From contig OZ038380.1 of the NCBI GenBank assembly GCA_964036045.1, forward strand, positions 69,300,186-69,364,185: DNA of 64,000 nucleotides. The letters are read 5' to 3'. Below the pieces are notes generated by a model, which saw nothing but the letters and a program-made list of their open reading frames with translations, was not told where the DNA came from and ran no database searches. Below, piece by piece: positions 1-11,693 of the stretch. Positions within the stretch are counted from its first letter, which is position 1. Each line of letters starts with the position of its first letter. Both the position numbers and the translations under genes were made by a program. Source of the DNA: Eutreptiella sp. 'Long Island Sound 2002'. Lineage: Eukaryota; Euglenozoa; Euglenophyceae; Eutreptiales; Eutreptiaceae.

Positions 1-305
1 GACAGAGAAGCCCTTGCTGTCTGCTTGTTACGTTGCTGCTGCGTTGCTGTGCCTTGCCCCCATACCCCCGGCAGAAAAACGGGCCAGCGTCCGTCGCCGT
101 TGCTAATGCTAACGCCATGCAGTTGCCACTGCCCCCAAAGCCTGGTTGACCGGTATCCCCGGTCCTCTGGGTCCTCCGTCATGCTGTGGGCCACCTCAGG
201 CAGCCCTGGGACCCACGGAATCCAGCCAAGCAGGAACCACCTGTCGGCGCGAGATGCCCGGTAACTCCAGTAGACGGCATGATAAGTGGTTATGACTATG
301 ACTAT

Positions 306-425
<120 letters not shown>

Positions 426-431
426 TCCAAT

Positions 432-1566
432 CTACACCCCTCTCCCAACTCTAGGTGGCTCCACCACACGGCTCCAAGGTACGTGCGAAGGGCACAAAGT
501 GGTGCATAAATGTGGTGGAAAGGGCTAAACTCGGTCAAAACGGGCTCAAAATGGGCGAAAAACACTTGTTTGAGCATCCCAAATGGTCCGGGATCACTTC
601 AGGAAAAATGCTTTTTTGACCCATTTTTGACCCATTTTTGGTCCCAAAATAGCCCATTTTCAAGGCATTTTGGGAGTTTCCAGGAGCCAAAACCCGTCGC
701 CACGGGCTCAAAACGGCCTAAAAACACTTGTTTGAGCATCATAAATGGTCCAGAATCATTTTTGGAAAAGCGCCTTTTTGACACATTTTTGACCCATTTT
801 TGGTCCCAAAACGGCTCATTTTCAAGGCATTTTGGGATTTTCCATGGCCCAAAACGCGCCACCACGGGCTCAAAACGGCCTAAAAACACTTGTTTGAGCA
901 TCCCAAGTGGTCTAGGAACAACTTTGGAAAAAATGATTTTTTTCGCCCTGGGGACCCTGGTGGACCCACCGTTGGCCCCCACTGTGCGTGGGCTGGCCGG
1001 CCCTCCGGCTGCACCAAGTGACCAGTGGTGCGGGGGTCTACGTGTCTCGTTGGGCGCATTTGAGGCTTGGAAACCATAAAAAGTGGGGGGTTGCGGGTGG
1101 ACTAGGTGCCCTCGGAATTCATTTTCGAGCCACGTAGCCCAAGATACGGCCCGTTCTTGGTTTCGGGGTGCTGGTGCACATTGCGCAGTTTTTGGGTCTT
1201 TTGGCGCCTTTTTGGGCTGGTGGCGGCCAAGGGCGGTGGCGCCAAGTCAGGAGGTGCCCTCCCAAATCTGCGCAGTTTTGGGCCAAAAACAGCCATTTTT
1301 CTGCCCAAAACAACCCTAGTAAGGGTTCAAAATAGCCAAACGAAGGCAAACGGCTGCTACACTCCACTTGCGGCTTGACTTTCTCGTGACCAAGGGACCT
1401 TTGGTGCCCTCTAACTCCACAATATGTCCGAGAAACGGTGAGTTTTTGGCTCAAAACTTGGATTTGGCAAGGGCACCACCTAGGCTCCAAGATGGCTACA
1501 TGGGCAAAAGATCCGAGGCGTTGGGACCGGGCAATGGCCAAAACGGCACGGAGAAGTGCTTGTTGC

Positions 1567-1598
<32 letters not shown>

Positions 1599-1633
1599 GC
1601 TTGTTAGCTAAATTTAAGGGGAGAGGGGTGTAG
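432..1633 (+). mobile_element. 1.2-kb non-autonomous TIR element, copy 1
   Basis: Starts with CTACACCCCTCTCCC (432-446) and ends with its reverse complement (1619-1633), and is flanked by TA-rich DNA on both sides. The left part holds three tandem sub-repeats with a 162-bp period, each starting with CACTTGTTTGAGCAT (563, 725, 887). The right part has no coding potential that I trust and ends in a (TTG)n tract. No transposase is visible, so I read it as a MITE-like or satellite-like DNA element mobilised in trans. Insertion into TA sequence would fit Tc1/mariner-like enzymes, but that is inference. The three copies at 432-4038 share ends and layout. Confidence 0.8.
1563..1602. repeat. (TTG)n microsatellite
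   Basis: About a dozen TTG units near the right end of copy 1 of the 1.2-kb element. Related TTG/CAA-rich sequence sits at the same place in copies 2 and 3. Confidence 0.9.
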
Positions 1634-1663
1634 TAATATATATATCTATATGTATCCTCCAAT

Positions 1664-2839
1664 CTACACCCCTCTCCCCAACTCTAGGTGGCTCCACCAT
1701 ACGGCTGTAAGGTACGTGCGACAGACACAACGTGGTGCATAGATGTGGTGGAAGGGGCTAAACTCAATCAAAACGGGCTCAGAATGGGCTAAAAACACTT
1801 GTTTGACGATCCCGAATGGTCCGCGAGCACTTTTAAAAAAAACGCGTTTTTGACCCATTTTTGACCCACTTTTGGTCCCAAAACGGCCCACTTTCAAGTC
1901 ATTTCGGGATTTTCCATGGCCCAAAATCTGTCCCCACGGGCTCAAAATGGGCTAAAACCACTTGTTTGAGCATCCCAAATGGTCCAGGATCACTTTTGGA
2001 AAAATGTGTTTTTGACCCATTTTGGGTCCCAAAACGACCCATTTTCAAGGCATTTTGGGATTTTCCGTGGCCCAAAACACGCCACCACGGGCTCAAAACG
2101 GGCTAAAAACACTTGTTTGAGCATGCCAAGTGGTCTAGGAACAATTTTGGAAAAAATGATTTTTTTCACCCCGGGGACCCCGGTGGACCCACCGTTGACC
2201 CCGCCGTGCGCTGGCCGAGCTGCCCTCCGGCTGCACCAAGTCACCACAGGTACGGGGGTCTAGGCGTCTTGTTGGGCGCATTTGAGGCTTGGAAACCACG
2301 AAAAGTGGGGGGTTGCGGGTGGACTAGGTTGCCTGGGAAATCGGATTTGAGCCATGTAGTCCAAGATACGGCCCGTGCTTGGTTTCGGGGTATTGGTGCA
2401 TGTTGCGCAGTTTTTGGGGCTTTTTGGCGCCTTTTTGGGCCGTTTTTTCGGACATATCGTGGAGTGGAAGGGCACTAGCGGGCTCTTTGACACGGCGAAG
2501 TCAAGCCGCGCGTGTAGTGTAGCCACCGTTTCCCGTCGTTTGGGCGTTTCGCGCGGGTTTGGGGGCTGTTTTGGGCGAAAAATGGCTGTATTTGGCCCAA
2601 AACTGCGCAGATTTGGGCGGGCACCTCCCGACTTGGCGCCCCCGCCCCCGGCCGCCACCGGTGAATTTCTGGCTCAAAACTTGGATTTGCCAAGGCCACC
2701 ACCTAGGCTCTAGGATGGCTAAAGTAGAGTCAAGCCCGAGGCGTTGAGAAGGGGCAATGGCCAAAACGGAATGGTGACGTGCTTGCTTGTTGCTTGTTGT
2801 TGTTGCTTGTTAGCTAAATTTAAGGGGAGAGGGGTGTAG
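1664..2839 (+). mobile_element. 1.2-kb non-autonomous TIR element, copy 2
   Basis: Same orientation and layout as the copy at 432-1633. The left end CTACACCCCTCTCCC is at 1664-1678 and its inverted match is at 2825-2839. The internal sub-repeats beginning CACTTGTTTGAGCAT are present. It is separated from the first copy by only 30 bp of TA-rich sequence and from the third, inverted copy by a 10-bp palindromic spacer (TAATATATTA). Confidence 0.8.
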
Positions 2840-2849
2840 TAATATATTA

Positions 2850-4038
2850 CTACACCCCTCTCCCCTTAAATCTAGCTAACAAGCAACAACAAGCAAGCAA
2901 CAACAAGCAAGCAACAAGCACTTCTCCTTTCCGTCTTGGCCATTGCCCGGCCTCATCGCTCCGGGCTCTTCTCTACTCTAGCCATCCTAGAGCCTAGGTG
3001 GTGCCCTTGCCAAATCCAATTTTTGAGCCAAAAACTCACCGGTGGCGCCCCGGGGCGGGGGCGCCAAGTCGGGAGGTGCCCTCCCAAGACTATGCATTTT
3101 GCGCCCCAAAACAGCCTTTTTTGGCCCAAAACAGCCCCGAAACTCAGTCAAAACCTGCAAACGACGGCAAATGGTTCCTACACTCCACGTGCGCCTCGAT
3201 TGCCCCGTGACCAAGAGCCCTTTCTTGCCCTCTACCTCCACGATATGTCCGAGAAACGGCCCAAAAATGGCCAAAAATGGCCTGAATGTGCGCTATTTGT
3301 GTCAAACAGGCCCAAAACCAAGAACGGGCCGTATCTTGGGGTACGTGGCTCAAAACAGAATTCAAGGGGCACCTAGTCCACCCGCAACCCCCCACTTTTT
3401 GTGGTTTCCAAGCCGCAGAATCGCCCAACGAGACGCCTAGACCCCCGTACTAGTGGTCACTTGGTGCAGCGAGAGGGCAGCCCGGCCCGCACACGGCGCG
3501 GGGCAACCACCGGGGTCCACGTGGCGAAAAAAATCATTTTTTCCAAAAGTGATCCTAGACCATCGGGGATGCTCAAACAAGTGTTTTTAGCCCATTTTGA
3601 GCCCGTGGTGACGCGTTTTGGGCCACGGAAAATCCCAAAATGCCTTGAAAATGGGTTGTTTTGGGACCAAAAGTGGGTCAAAAATGGGTCAAAAACGCAG
3701 CTTTCCAAAAGTGATCCTGGACCATTTGGGATGCTCAAACAAGTGTTTTTGGGTCATTTTGAGCCCATTTGGACGGGTTTTGGCCCATGGAAAATACCAA
3801 AATGACTTGAAAAGGGGCCGTTTTGAAAGCAAAAATGGGTGACCAATGCGTCAAAAGGGCGTTTTTCCAAAAGTGACCCTGGAGCATTGGGGGTGCACAA
3901 GGAGTGAAAGGAGCCCATTTTGAGCCCGTTTTGACCGAGTTTAGCCCCTTCCTCCACATGTATGCACCAAGTTGTACCCTTTGCACGTACCTTAGAGCCG
4001 TATGGTGGAGCCACCTAGAGTTAGGGAGAGGGACGTAG
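2850..4038 (-). mobile_element. 1.2-kb non-autonomous TIR element, copy 3 (inverted)
   Basis: Reverse orientation of the two preceding copies. The TIR is at 2850-2864 and a slightly mutated partner is at 4024-4038 (GGGAGAGGGACGTAG). The outer flank is a 250-bp (TA)n tract. With copy 2 it forms a head-to-head junction that could fold into a long hairpin. No transposase is encoded. Confidence 0.8.
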
Positions 4039-4044
4039 ATTAGA

Positions 4045-4302
<258 letters not shown>

Positions 4303-4629
4303 CAACCTATCCCCAATACTGAGATGCATGGAGAAAATGGGCGTGAGAAATGAGGAAGGAAATATGATGTCCTTTCGCAGGCTCCCTCAAGGTGTATCAC
4401 CGTATCAATCAACCGAGAAGATGTGGTGGTAATGGGCAAAAAATGTGTGCAAAAAAGTAGAAATGGGCGAAACAAGGTAAACATGGGTTTCTACTACGGC
4501 CAGACGCCCAAATAGTTGCACTACGCGCACATTGCGCTTAAGGCGCCCCCTTAGGGAGTAGTGGTTGTCTAAACCGTTGGTTTGGACGTGGGATGTACTG
4601 TGGCGGTCACATACACGCTGCAAGCTAAA

Positions 4630-5000
4630 TCCTAGTGTGGTGAGGGGTATGGCAGGTGTAGGTGCATGGGTCGGCTTGCTGTTGGCGACAGTCGCACAAC
4701 ACTGCCAAATTCCATGCTTGCTCAAGTATTTTACATCCACTTTCAAGGATGTGTGTAGCGGGTGAGTCATGGAAGCTTGTGGCAATATCAAAATGTGGTC
4801 ACGAAATTGACACAATGAGACAACGCCTTGGGCAGTATGCCAGTATGGGAACCCCTCTAGGAACATACACAGCTGGCCAAAGGAATAGAAGAGGCGATGG
4901 GAGGTGTAAACGGACCACAGGCCGTGGATGTCCGCCGGGGATGCAGCCCTGTGTGGACCACATTTTACCAGCCGTGTGAATATAATTGTTATTATCCATC
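4630..5000 (-). pseudogene. reverse-transcriptase-like fragment, palm/C-terminal part
   Basis: Translation in several broken minus-strand frames gives GCIPGG, then CQFRDHIL where an xRDD/RDN-type catalytic box would be expected, then WNLAVLCDC about 30 residues later. This order recalls the palm and thumb of a reverse-transcriptase family related to the fragment at 5849-6199. The frame changes at least twice and the second catalytic Asp reads His, so it is non-functional. The (TA)n tract and the inverted 1.2-kb element lie just downstream. The assignment rests on motif memory, not on a database match. Confidence 0.4.
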
Positions 5001-5469
5001 TCGTGTCACTCATTTGCGTGCGTGTAATGAACCAAAATTTCATGCAAATCGCCCTCCCTACTCGATCCAGCCACGGGGGGGGGGGGGGGTAGCATCGGCC
5101 CATACACCGACTCCTTCCCACTCTTGGACCACTTTCAGGGTGGGGGAGGGGGAGGGGGGCAGCCAAGAGGGGGGGGGGGGCAGGCCTAATACCCTGACAA
5201 ATATGGCATAAAATGACCGCCTCATCGCGCTAATCACTTTGAAGCATGTATGTTGGAGAAATTTTTTTGAAACAAAGGGGGGGGGGGGCATGGTAGGTGG
5301 TACTTTTGCCCAAGGGCATAGCACCCCTGAGTGCATTGCTGGCCACTATTGCTAGTGGCGCCCTCGGGGATCCCCAACAAAGGGGACGGAACCAAAGCAA
5401 AAAAAAACAAAAAAACAAAAACAAAATTTTCCGATGGTGTCCCTGTTCCTACCTACAGTCCTGCAAACT

Positions 5470-5542
5470 GACCCCACTGGGGTTTGAACCCAGGTCCTTC
5501 TACTTGTAGAGGCGCTGCTTTACCCACTAGGGTATGGCCCAT
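5470..5542 (-). ncRNA. tRNA-like SINE head (pol III A and B boxes)
   Basis: On the minus strand an A-box-like segment (5518-5534) is followed by a T-arm with a perfect 5-bp stem, CTGGGTTCAAACCCCAG (about 5477-5493), containing a GGTTCAAACC B box. The spacing is tRNA-like, but no 7-bp acceptor stem closes it and the anticodon loop is irregular. It is therefore a tRNA-derived SINE or tRNA relic, not a working tRNA. It lies between the two pieces of the broken reverse transcriptase. Confidence 0.55.
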
Positions 5543-5848
5543 GTCTGACATACCTCTGCACAGGGGTGGTTTTCATATTTGGTCCAATTTGGTTGTCATC
5601 CACTATTGGGTTCTCCTAAAAAAGCTGAGTATTTTGAGTATAGACACATGGGGTGAAAACCCATTTTTTCACCCTCTACTAAGTCAAGCAAAAGTTGCTT
5701 AGGGCACCTTCAACGCCCATGGTCCGGCACTTCCGGCCCAAAACCAAGCAGGGAGGGGGGGGGGTCGGCGTAAAGGGTCCAGCCCCCCCCCCCCCCCCCC
5801 GTGGATCCAGCTTTCTTGAGTTGCGGCTCACGGACCAGATGATTTTGT

Positions 5849-6199
5849 TCAGTCGCCCCGTTTTCTTTTAGACAGCCATTCATTGGCCTCCGATAGGTGA
5901 TAGTGGATATCCGTTGGGTGCACATTGTTGAACTGGTCCTTGCAATGTACCACACTGAGGTAGGTGCATCCAATGGAATCAAGCCAGTGGAAGCATTTAG
6001 AAATAGAGTTTATATCATGCACAACAAATGACGTGGGGAGTTCACGGAACAAGAGTTGTAGGAAGGGCGTATTGGCCCTTGCGGCAATGCGCAACGTTCT
6101 TTTGGGGAGTAGGGGTTGAGGGAGGGCGGTAATCCCGCGCCACAGCCAGTGGCCCTTCTTCAGGCTTTTGCCCTTTCCCATAGGGTACAGGACGGCCAA
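5849..6199 (-). pseudogene. reverse-transcriptase-like fragment, fingers and motif A
   Basis: An open 116-codon stretch reads WRGITALPQPLLP, then RIAARANTPFLQLLFRELP, then YLSVVHCKDQFNNVHP. This matches the fingers-to-motif-A layout of reverse transcriptases: a K/R-rich finger, an aromatic-hydrophobic strand, then a strand carrying the first catalytic Asp. At the expected Asp position (VVDCKDQF-type) the residue is His, which would inactivate the enzyme. The downstream part of the same protein is probably at 4630-5000, separated by a SINE and G/C-rich junk. I cannot assign it to a named RT class. Confidence 0.5.
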
Positions 6200-6339
6200 C
6201 TGTCATGCTTTATTGTCGTCCCGGCCTTTACTGTGGATCTCCTGGCGGATTGTATCGCGCACAGTGTACGAGTCATTGGCAGCACACATGTAACCCTCAT
6301 CTCGGAGGCACCACCATAGTGTTGGGCTCCAAATTTGGA

Positions 6340-6715
6340 TTTGGCAATAGCTCCCCGTGAGAAAGACCACTTTATTGCCCTCTAACTCCACGCTATGTCC
6401 GAAAAACGGCCAAAAAATGGCCAAAAATAGCCCAAATTGTGCGCACCATTTGTCAAATTGCCCCGGGACCAAAAACGGGGAGTATCTTGGGCTATGTGGC
6501 TCAAATCAAATTTTTGAGGGCACCTAGTCCACTCGAAACCCCAATTTTTCTGCATTCCAAGCCTCACAATCGCCCAACGACACGCCTGGGCCCTCATATC
6601 AATGGTTGCCCGGTGGAGCTAGAGGGCAACCTGGGTCGCGTTGGGGGCCAACAGTGGGTCCACCACGGTCCCTTGGCCGCAGGAAAAAGCTTTTTCAAAA
6701 CGTTGTTTTATTAAG
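6340..6715 (-). mobile_element. diverged fragment of the 1.2-kb TIR element
   Basis: Shares long stretches with the inverted copy at 2850-4038, in the same order and orientation: CTCTAACTCCACGATATGTCC-like sequence, the GTATCTTGGGCTATGTGGCTC stretch, CACCTAGTCCACTCG, and the CCCAACGACACGCCT region. It is older (many substitutions) and lacks recognisable ends. Confidence 0.65.
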
Positions 6716-6782
6716 TTTTGAGACTTGGCAAAAAAATTTTGAAACAAAAATTTTTCCTAAGCTGTAAAACAGACCCACAACT

Positions 6783-7380
6783 GCACTATCACAGCATCAC
6801 AGAATTACAGCATCACAGCATCACAGCACCACATCATCAACACCAGCATCACAAAAAAAATCAACACTAGAGCACCAGTGCCAGATCATCACAGCATCAC
6901 AGCTATACAGCAATATAGCGCCACATCACCACAGCAACACAGCACCAACAGCATAGCATTGCACCATCACAATATCACAGCATACTACCATGGCAGCACA
7001 GCATCACTGCTGCACTGCATTACTGCATCACAGCGGCACAGCATCACAGCATCAGCACCACAAGAAGTCAGCACCACAGCACATCATCACAACATCACTG
7101 CATCACTGCACCATGGCAGCACAGCAGCACCGCATCACAGCACCATCGGCACAGCCGGACGGCGACACAGCACCACCCCACCATCACCTACAGCACCAGC
7201 ATCACAGCATCACAGCGCCGCAGCAGCACAGAAACACAGTACCAGCAATACAGCACAGCAACACAGCACCATCATACCAGTATACCAGCATGAGGAGCGG
7301 CACCAGCAACGAAACTTCACAGCATCACAGCACCACAGCGTCTCAGCATCACAGCAGCAAGGCACCACACAACCACAGTG
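6783..7380. repeat. degenerate CA-rich minisatellite (CAGCATCAC-like units)
   Basis: About 600 bp made of imperfect CAGCATCACAG/CAGCACCAC units. It yields His/Ser/Thr/Ala-rich ORFs in two plus frames with no domain, so I do not call a gene here. Confidence 0.9.
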
Positions 7381-7851
7381 GGGCATGTTGCCACTCTTGT
7401 GGTGACAAGGGCTTGTGGGCAGACATTCTGGTGCACCAATGCTGTCTGCTGTCAGCTGATTGGTATGGTGTCTACTGACGAGTCCTGTGGGTTCGCATAC
7501 GAGCTTCCCACTGCAACCTGACATCAGGTGGTTTCGGATGGGAGCCCTGGCTTCGTGCTATGGTGTTAGGCCTATGCAACAATGCAGCAATCAGTCGTGC
7601 ACAGTGTGAAGGGTTCTCTCCACCAAACTGGAATAAGTACATTATACCAAAGTGACAAACCAGTAATCCATGTTTCCTAACCTTTATGGTCCATCCACCT
7701 TACCGCCCAGCAAATGCTACCAACAGCCGGCCCTTTGCCCATGGAATAGATTCAAAATGCACGACCAGTGCTCGTTCGGTTTCGTTTTGCGTTTGTTTTT
7801 TGACATTGCTGAGCTACCCTCAGCACCCCCCGTCCTCAGATTCTGGATGTG

Positions 7852-8610
7852 CTACATAGCCCCATCAACACAGACAAGTAAAACAAAAGAACTTGAGCCA
7901 TTGGGACACCGCACCTGGATCCTCACTAATCCCGCCCAGTGCTGCACCGCAGGTCCACCCTCATTCCACACCTGCTGCAAATCCGACCATTCATCATTTT
8001 GTTCACGGATGATGAATTGACGTTCCACCTTCCATAAGCGCAATACACCAGTCACTTCCTCTCGGTAGGCAATGTACTTGGGCAGAGCTTTGCGGGTGAG
8101 ATACCTGTGCAAGCGGAAAAAAAAGTACTGTTTCTGCAGACGACCAGTGCATTGCATTGGGACACCAGCAGGGAGTAGGGAAAGCAGCGCCCTTGCAGAG
8201 TGCTTGCCCCAGAGTAAAAATGCTCTGCTCTGGTGGCAACAAAGCCACACTGGACATCTGCACCGCACCTGGTCCAGTGTTGTAAGACTGCGGACGAATT
8301 TCCTCTCCCCATCAGATTGGGATCCTGAGCAATGGGTCTCAGTATAGGTGCGGGCTGAGACCACCACAGGACAGCCCCAAAGGGACGCCACTGGAAATGA
8401 GCAGGTGGGGGGGGGGGGGAGTAGCACAGCACAATCCAGCCATGGAGGGCTCAAGCCTTGTGGACAGGGTGGTGCTTCTAGCGTGCTGCAGGTGCTGCAA
8501 CGCAACAGAGAATCCTCATGTCCCTGCGCTCCTTCTATTGGTGGCCACGGTGTGTGACACCGGATTCTTTTGAGTGGACGGCATTTCTGCAGAGCTGCAG
8601 GTGCACACAT
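7852..8610 (-). CDS. orphan ORF, basic helical protein (possible exon)
   Basis: A 252-codon ORF. The first half is Pro/Cys-rich and probably not real coding sequence. The second half (from about residue 105, KFVRSLTTLDQVRC) looks like protein: a hydrophobic-basic segment with FFFRLHRYLTRKALPKYI and then REEVTGVLRLWKVERQF. It has alternating aromatic and basic residues reminiscent of IQ-like or coiled-coil regions, similar in flavour to the minus-strand exons at 47.5 and 53.2 kb, but no diagnostic motif. The true start is probably at a splice site near 8.3 kb. I do not recognise a family. Confidence 0.3.
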   Translation of the reverse strand: MCAPAALQKCRPLKRIRCHTPWPPIEGAQGHEDSLLRCSTCSTLEAPPCPQGLSPPWLDCAVLLPPPPTCSFPVASLWGCPVVVSARTYTETHCSGSQSDGERKFVRSLTTLDQVRCRCPVWLCCHQSRAFLLWGKHSARALLSLLPAGVPMQCTGRLQKQYFFFRLHRYLTRKALPKYIAYREEVTGVLRLWKVERQFIIREQNDEWSDLQQVWNEGGPAVQHWAGLVRIQVRCPNGSSSFVLLVCVDGAM

Positions 8611-8795
8611 GTGCGCGCACAGTGCCCGTTTGCTGAAGCAGTGGCACGCCCCCCTGCCGTCTCACGGCGGTCGCTGAAACGGCTCCCTCTTTTGTGAATG
8701 TGGTTACAATCCGCGCGTGCAAAAGGCACATGTATTTGCTCAATTCCCCCAACCATACTGAAAGTTGAGCAAAGAGATGCTTGGCATGTGCTCAA

Positions 8796-10900
8796 ATGAA
8801 CCCATGTCCATCATTGTACTCTCCAGCCCACTATTGGAGGCTGCCTTTGTTCTTAGGCTGCAAAATCAGGATGACACAATATTTCCAGCTTGGGAAACCA
8901 CTGTCCAACAACACCACTGCCCCATCCTTGAATTCAGCCAAAGGAGACCGACTCCTTCAAGATATAGTATCGCTATGAACGCCACATGTCAGGCCACCCA
9001 CGCAATGATGCAGCCCAGACTGATCAATTGATGGCACACATGCTTGAGATGTGTGCCTTGGATGAGGGTCTAAAAGGGGTACGAAAGAGGGGGGGGGGGA
9101 GTTCCAAAGTAATAAGCGGCAAAGGAAGAAGTAACAAATATATGTAGCCGAATCCTTGTGTTGTGGGATGTTTGTTGTGCCAGGTGTTGCTTGCCACCCA
9201 AAAATAGGAAGTGCACCGGGAAGTGCAATCCGCAAGTCCTTCCTGGAAGTATGGTTGGTGCCCCCATTCAGCAACCCCTTTATGATCTCCAAGTACCCCC
9301 GGGAAGTGTCCTTCACCTACCGGAAAGCGAAAATTGAAACATGGCAAAATCCACCATTTGGGGAGAGACAAACCATTTTCCAACAAAACATTTCAGGGCC
9401 AAAAAGAGGTCATTTAGCCCCCTTCTTGGGTGCACAACCCTTTCGACAATCATCAAACTTGTATGTTCATCGTCCGGTTGATTCAAATGTTGTGTCAAAG
9501 GAGGTAGCGGGGAACCTCCCCCGTTCCCGGGTGAGCATCTCATTTGGCCCCATGAAACAAGGGTGCAGTCTCATACAAAAAAAAGGCGGGATGACAAGCC
9601 TTTAAAAGCACCCTTTTTGCATGTGTTTTCGGGTTCCAGCTTTTTTTGTGCCGTGTATGACTGTCCTAGATTATATTGGGCACCCTTGTGGTGATAAACG
9701 GGATAACTTGCACACTATTTCCGGCCTTCAACCGACACCCTTCAATGCCCCATTGGTGCTCGGGAGTGGTGCGGCACACACGGCGCACATGCTAGGGTAG
9801 GGTTACGTGGGTCACCTGTGGGTCCAAAAGTGGTCAAGAAAGAAGTTTTTCCAAAGGTGTTCCTAGAATATACTACGCTTGGGGTTCTCCAACAAGTGTT
9901 TTAAGACTGTTGTGACCCATCTTTGACCCGTATGAGCCCATCTAGTTTCCGACAAGGTCTTGAAATGGGCAATTTAGGCAATCCCACTGCACTAGAGGAG
10001 GTTGCGGGGTGAATGCGGAGATGTCTCTCAAGCGAGCACAGGGCTTTTTTGCTGGGCTAGCAACTGTGCGCCGGGTAACCAGCACCCAGTCTACACCCCC
10101 AGAGCGTGCTCTTTTGCGAACCAAAGGCTTCTGTGGTGCATCAGGGGAGGCGTAAGCACGTTGAGTGAATTTGTATGTGGACACGGTGGTTGCTTGTTGA
10201 CAAAAAGTGGCAGCACTCAACACATACAACATCCAAAACGGACGAAAATCTGAAACATATCGTCAGTACAGCATGCAGACCTGGGTGTTCCGAATAGCCC
10301 TCTTCAAGGGCTTTCCAAATATGCCCTGCCCCCCCCCCCCCCAAAACGGGACACTCAGTGGGCACAAATGAGGCAACAATGGCACAGACCCTTGAAAACG
10401 CTCCATGTTGGCATAAATGTCGGTGATCCCAAGACATATTTTTTTGGGGGGGGGGGGCTTGCGGGGGTTGCTGGGGGAGTGCTAGGGGACATGTGTCTTT
10501 TACAACTGAAGCGAGCCACGAGATTTTTTTTGGGGGGGGGGGGGTGGAGGCACTGGCCTGTGTCCTTCTTCATGTCCGTTAACATGCGTCCTTGTTCAGC
10601 CCTGTTTACTGGTGTGCCTAATGTTCCCTCCTCCTCCATCTTGGTTCCAATATTGAGTGTTGATTAGGGTTGGGGCTAGGGTCGGGGTCAACGTGAGTGT
10701 TGGGGTACAAAATGGAGACCATTGATAAGGCTGGAGGCAGCCATGAAGAAAATTGTCTTTGGGGTGTGTTTTGTGCCTGTGGACCATCGGGCGCCTTCGC
10801 CGGTCATGGACTACTTTTGGCACCCAAGCCCCCCTAAAACAATGTACACCCCAGGGTACAGATTTCGGTGGGACACTAAGTAAGACCAGGGGCCCATAAA
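8796..10900. other. no supported gene; repeats and homopolymers
   Basis: Short overlapping ORFs on both strands, none with a motif or plausible composition. It contains G or C runs near 9092, 10327, 10445 and 10527, and an old fragment of the 1.2-kb element at 9775-9950. Confidence 0.5.
9775..9950 (+). mobile_element. old fragment of the 1.2-kb TIR element
   Basis: Contains diverged versions of the element's internal motifs: CAACAAGTGTTTT, TTTTTCCAAAGGTGTTCCTAG, and TGACCCATCTTTGACCC followed by a TTGAAATGGG block. No ends are recognisable. Confidence 0.45.
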
Positions 10901-11426
10901 GATTTTTGGGGGTATAAAATAAATCTCGGGTGGGGAGGTGCTGCATAGACCTGGTTGCAAACATGGATGACACAGGAATTTCCACCGGTGATGATGGAGC
11001 TGGTGCAGCACCCTCTGCTGTTGTGGCCCATGCCTCTACCACTGTATCCAATGTCAAGAAACAAACCGCAATCCCTTTGCAGTGGACCCTGGATTTGTTC
11101 GTATTCCTACAGAATTTGGCAAAATGCCCAGTAGGCCTAGGGGGATATAAATGTTGGGGGGGTATAAATTTGGGGGTAGGGAGATTGGCTGTTGGCTGGA
11201 GGCCCCCTCAGCAAAATTGAAATAGACGCTGGCCACCAGCATGGCACCTCCGAAAAAAGCCCATTGCTGCATTTATTTTCGAAAAACGTCCGTTTTTGGG
11301 ACACCACCTTTGTTAATCAGTGCTTATTGGTGTTTATTAATATGTGTGCATTGTTTGATGATGCGTTTGGGCCTCTTTGTCATGCAATTTGAGTTGGTCA
11401 TTCTGTTCACATTCCAGACACTGTTT

Positions 11427-11693
11427 CCCTTGCTCATTCACCAAATGGGGTCCGATGTATGGATGTGCCCAATTGGCCCAATCGCATCTGAGGGTGCGGC
11501 TTGGATGCACTTCAACAGTGCTGCTGAGGCCCTCTGCTACTTAACTTCAGAGGAGGGAGGGGCCTTGTGGCACATCAAGCACACACAAGACACTTGGGCC
11601 GCCAAAGCCAACACCATGAGGGATGGATATTGTGCACTCATATTTCCAGAGCCAATTCTTGTGAGGTGGCTGTACCTGCACAACCATGGCAGG
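11427..11693 (+). CDS. possible exon, unknown product
   Basis: The open frame contains MGSDVWMCPIGPIASEGAA, then EEGGALWHIKHTQDTWAAK and ends YLHNHG followed by a good donor (CATGGCAG|GTAGCC). The composition is protein-like, unlike the surrounding frames. It lies about 1.3 kb upstream of the GGQH gene on the same strand and could belong to an upstream gene of the same element. The acceptor side is not clear and no family is recognised. Confidence 0.3.

Noticed and set aside
510-1079. 189-aa plus-strand ORF and similar ones inside the 1.2-kb elements
   Set aside because: They consist of the 162-bp sub-repeats, are open on both strands, and differ between copies by frameshifts, so there is no conserved protein.
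6878-7478. Two long His/Ser/Thr-rich ORFs
   Set aside because: Translations of a CAGCATCAC-like minisatellite. No domain, no conserved frame.
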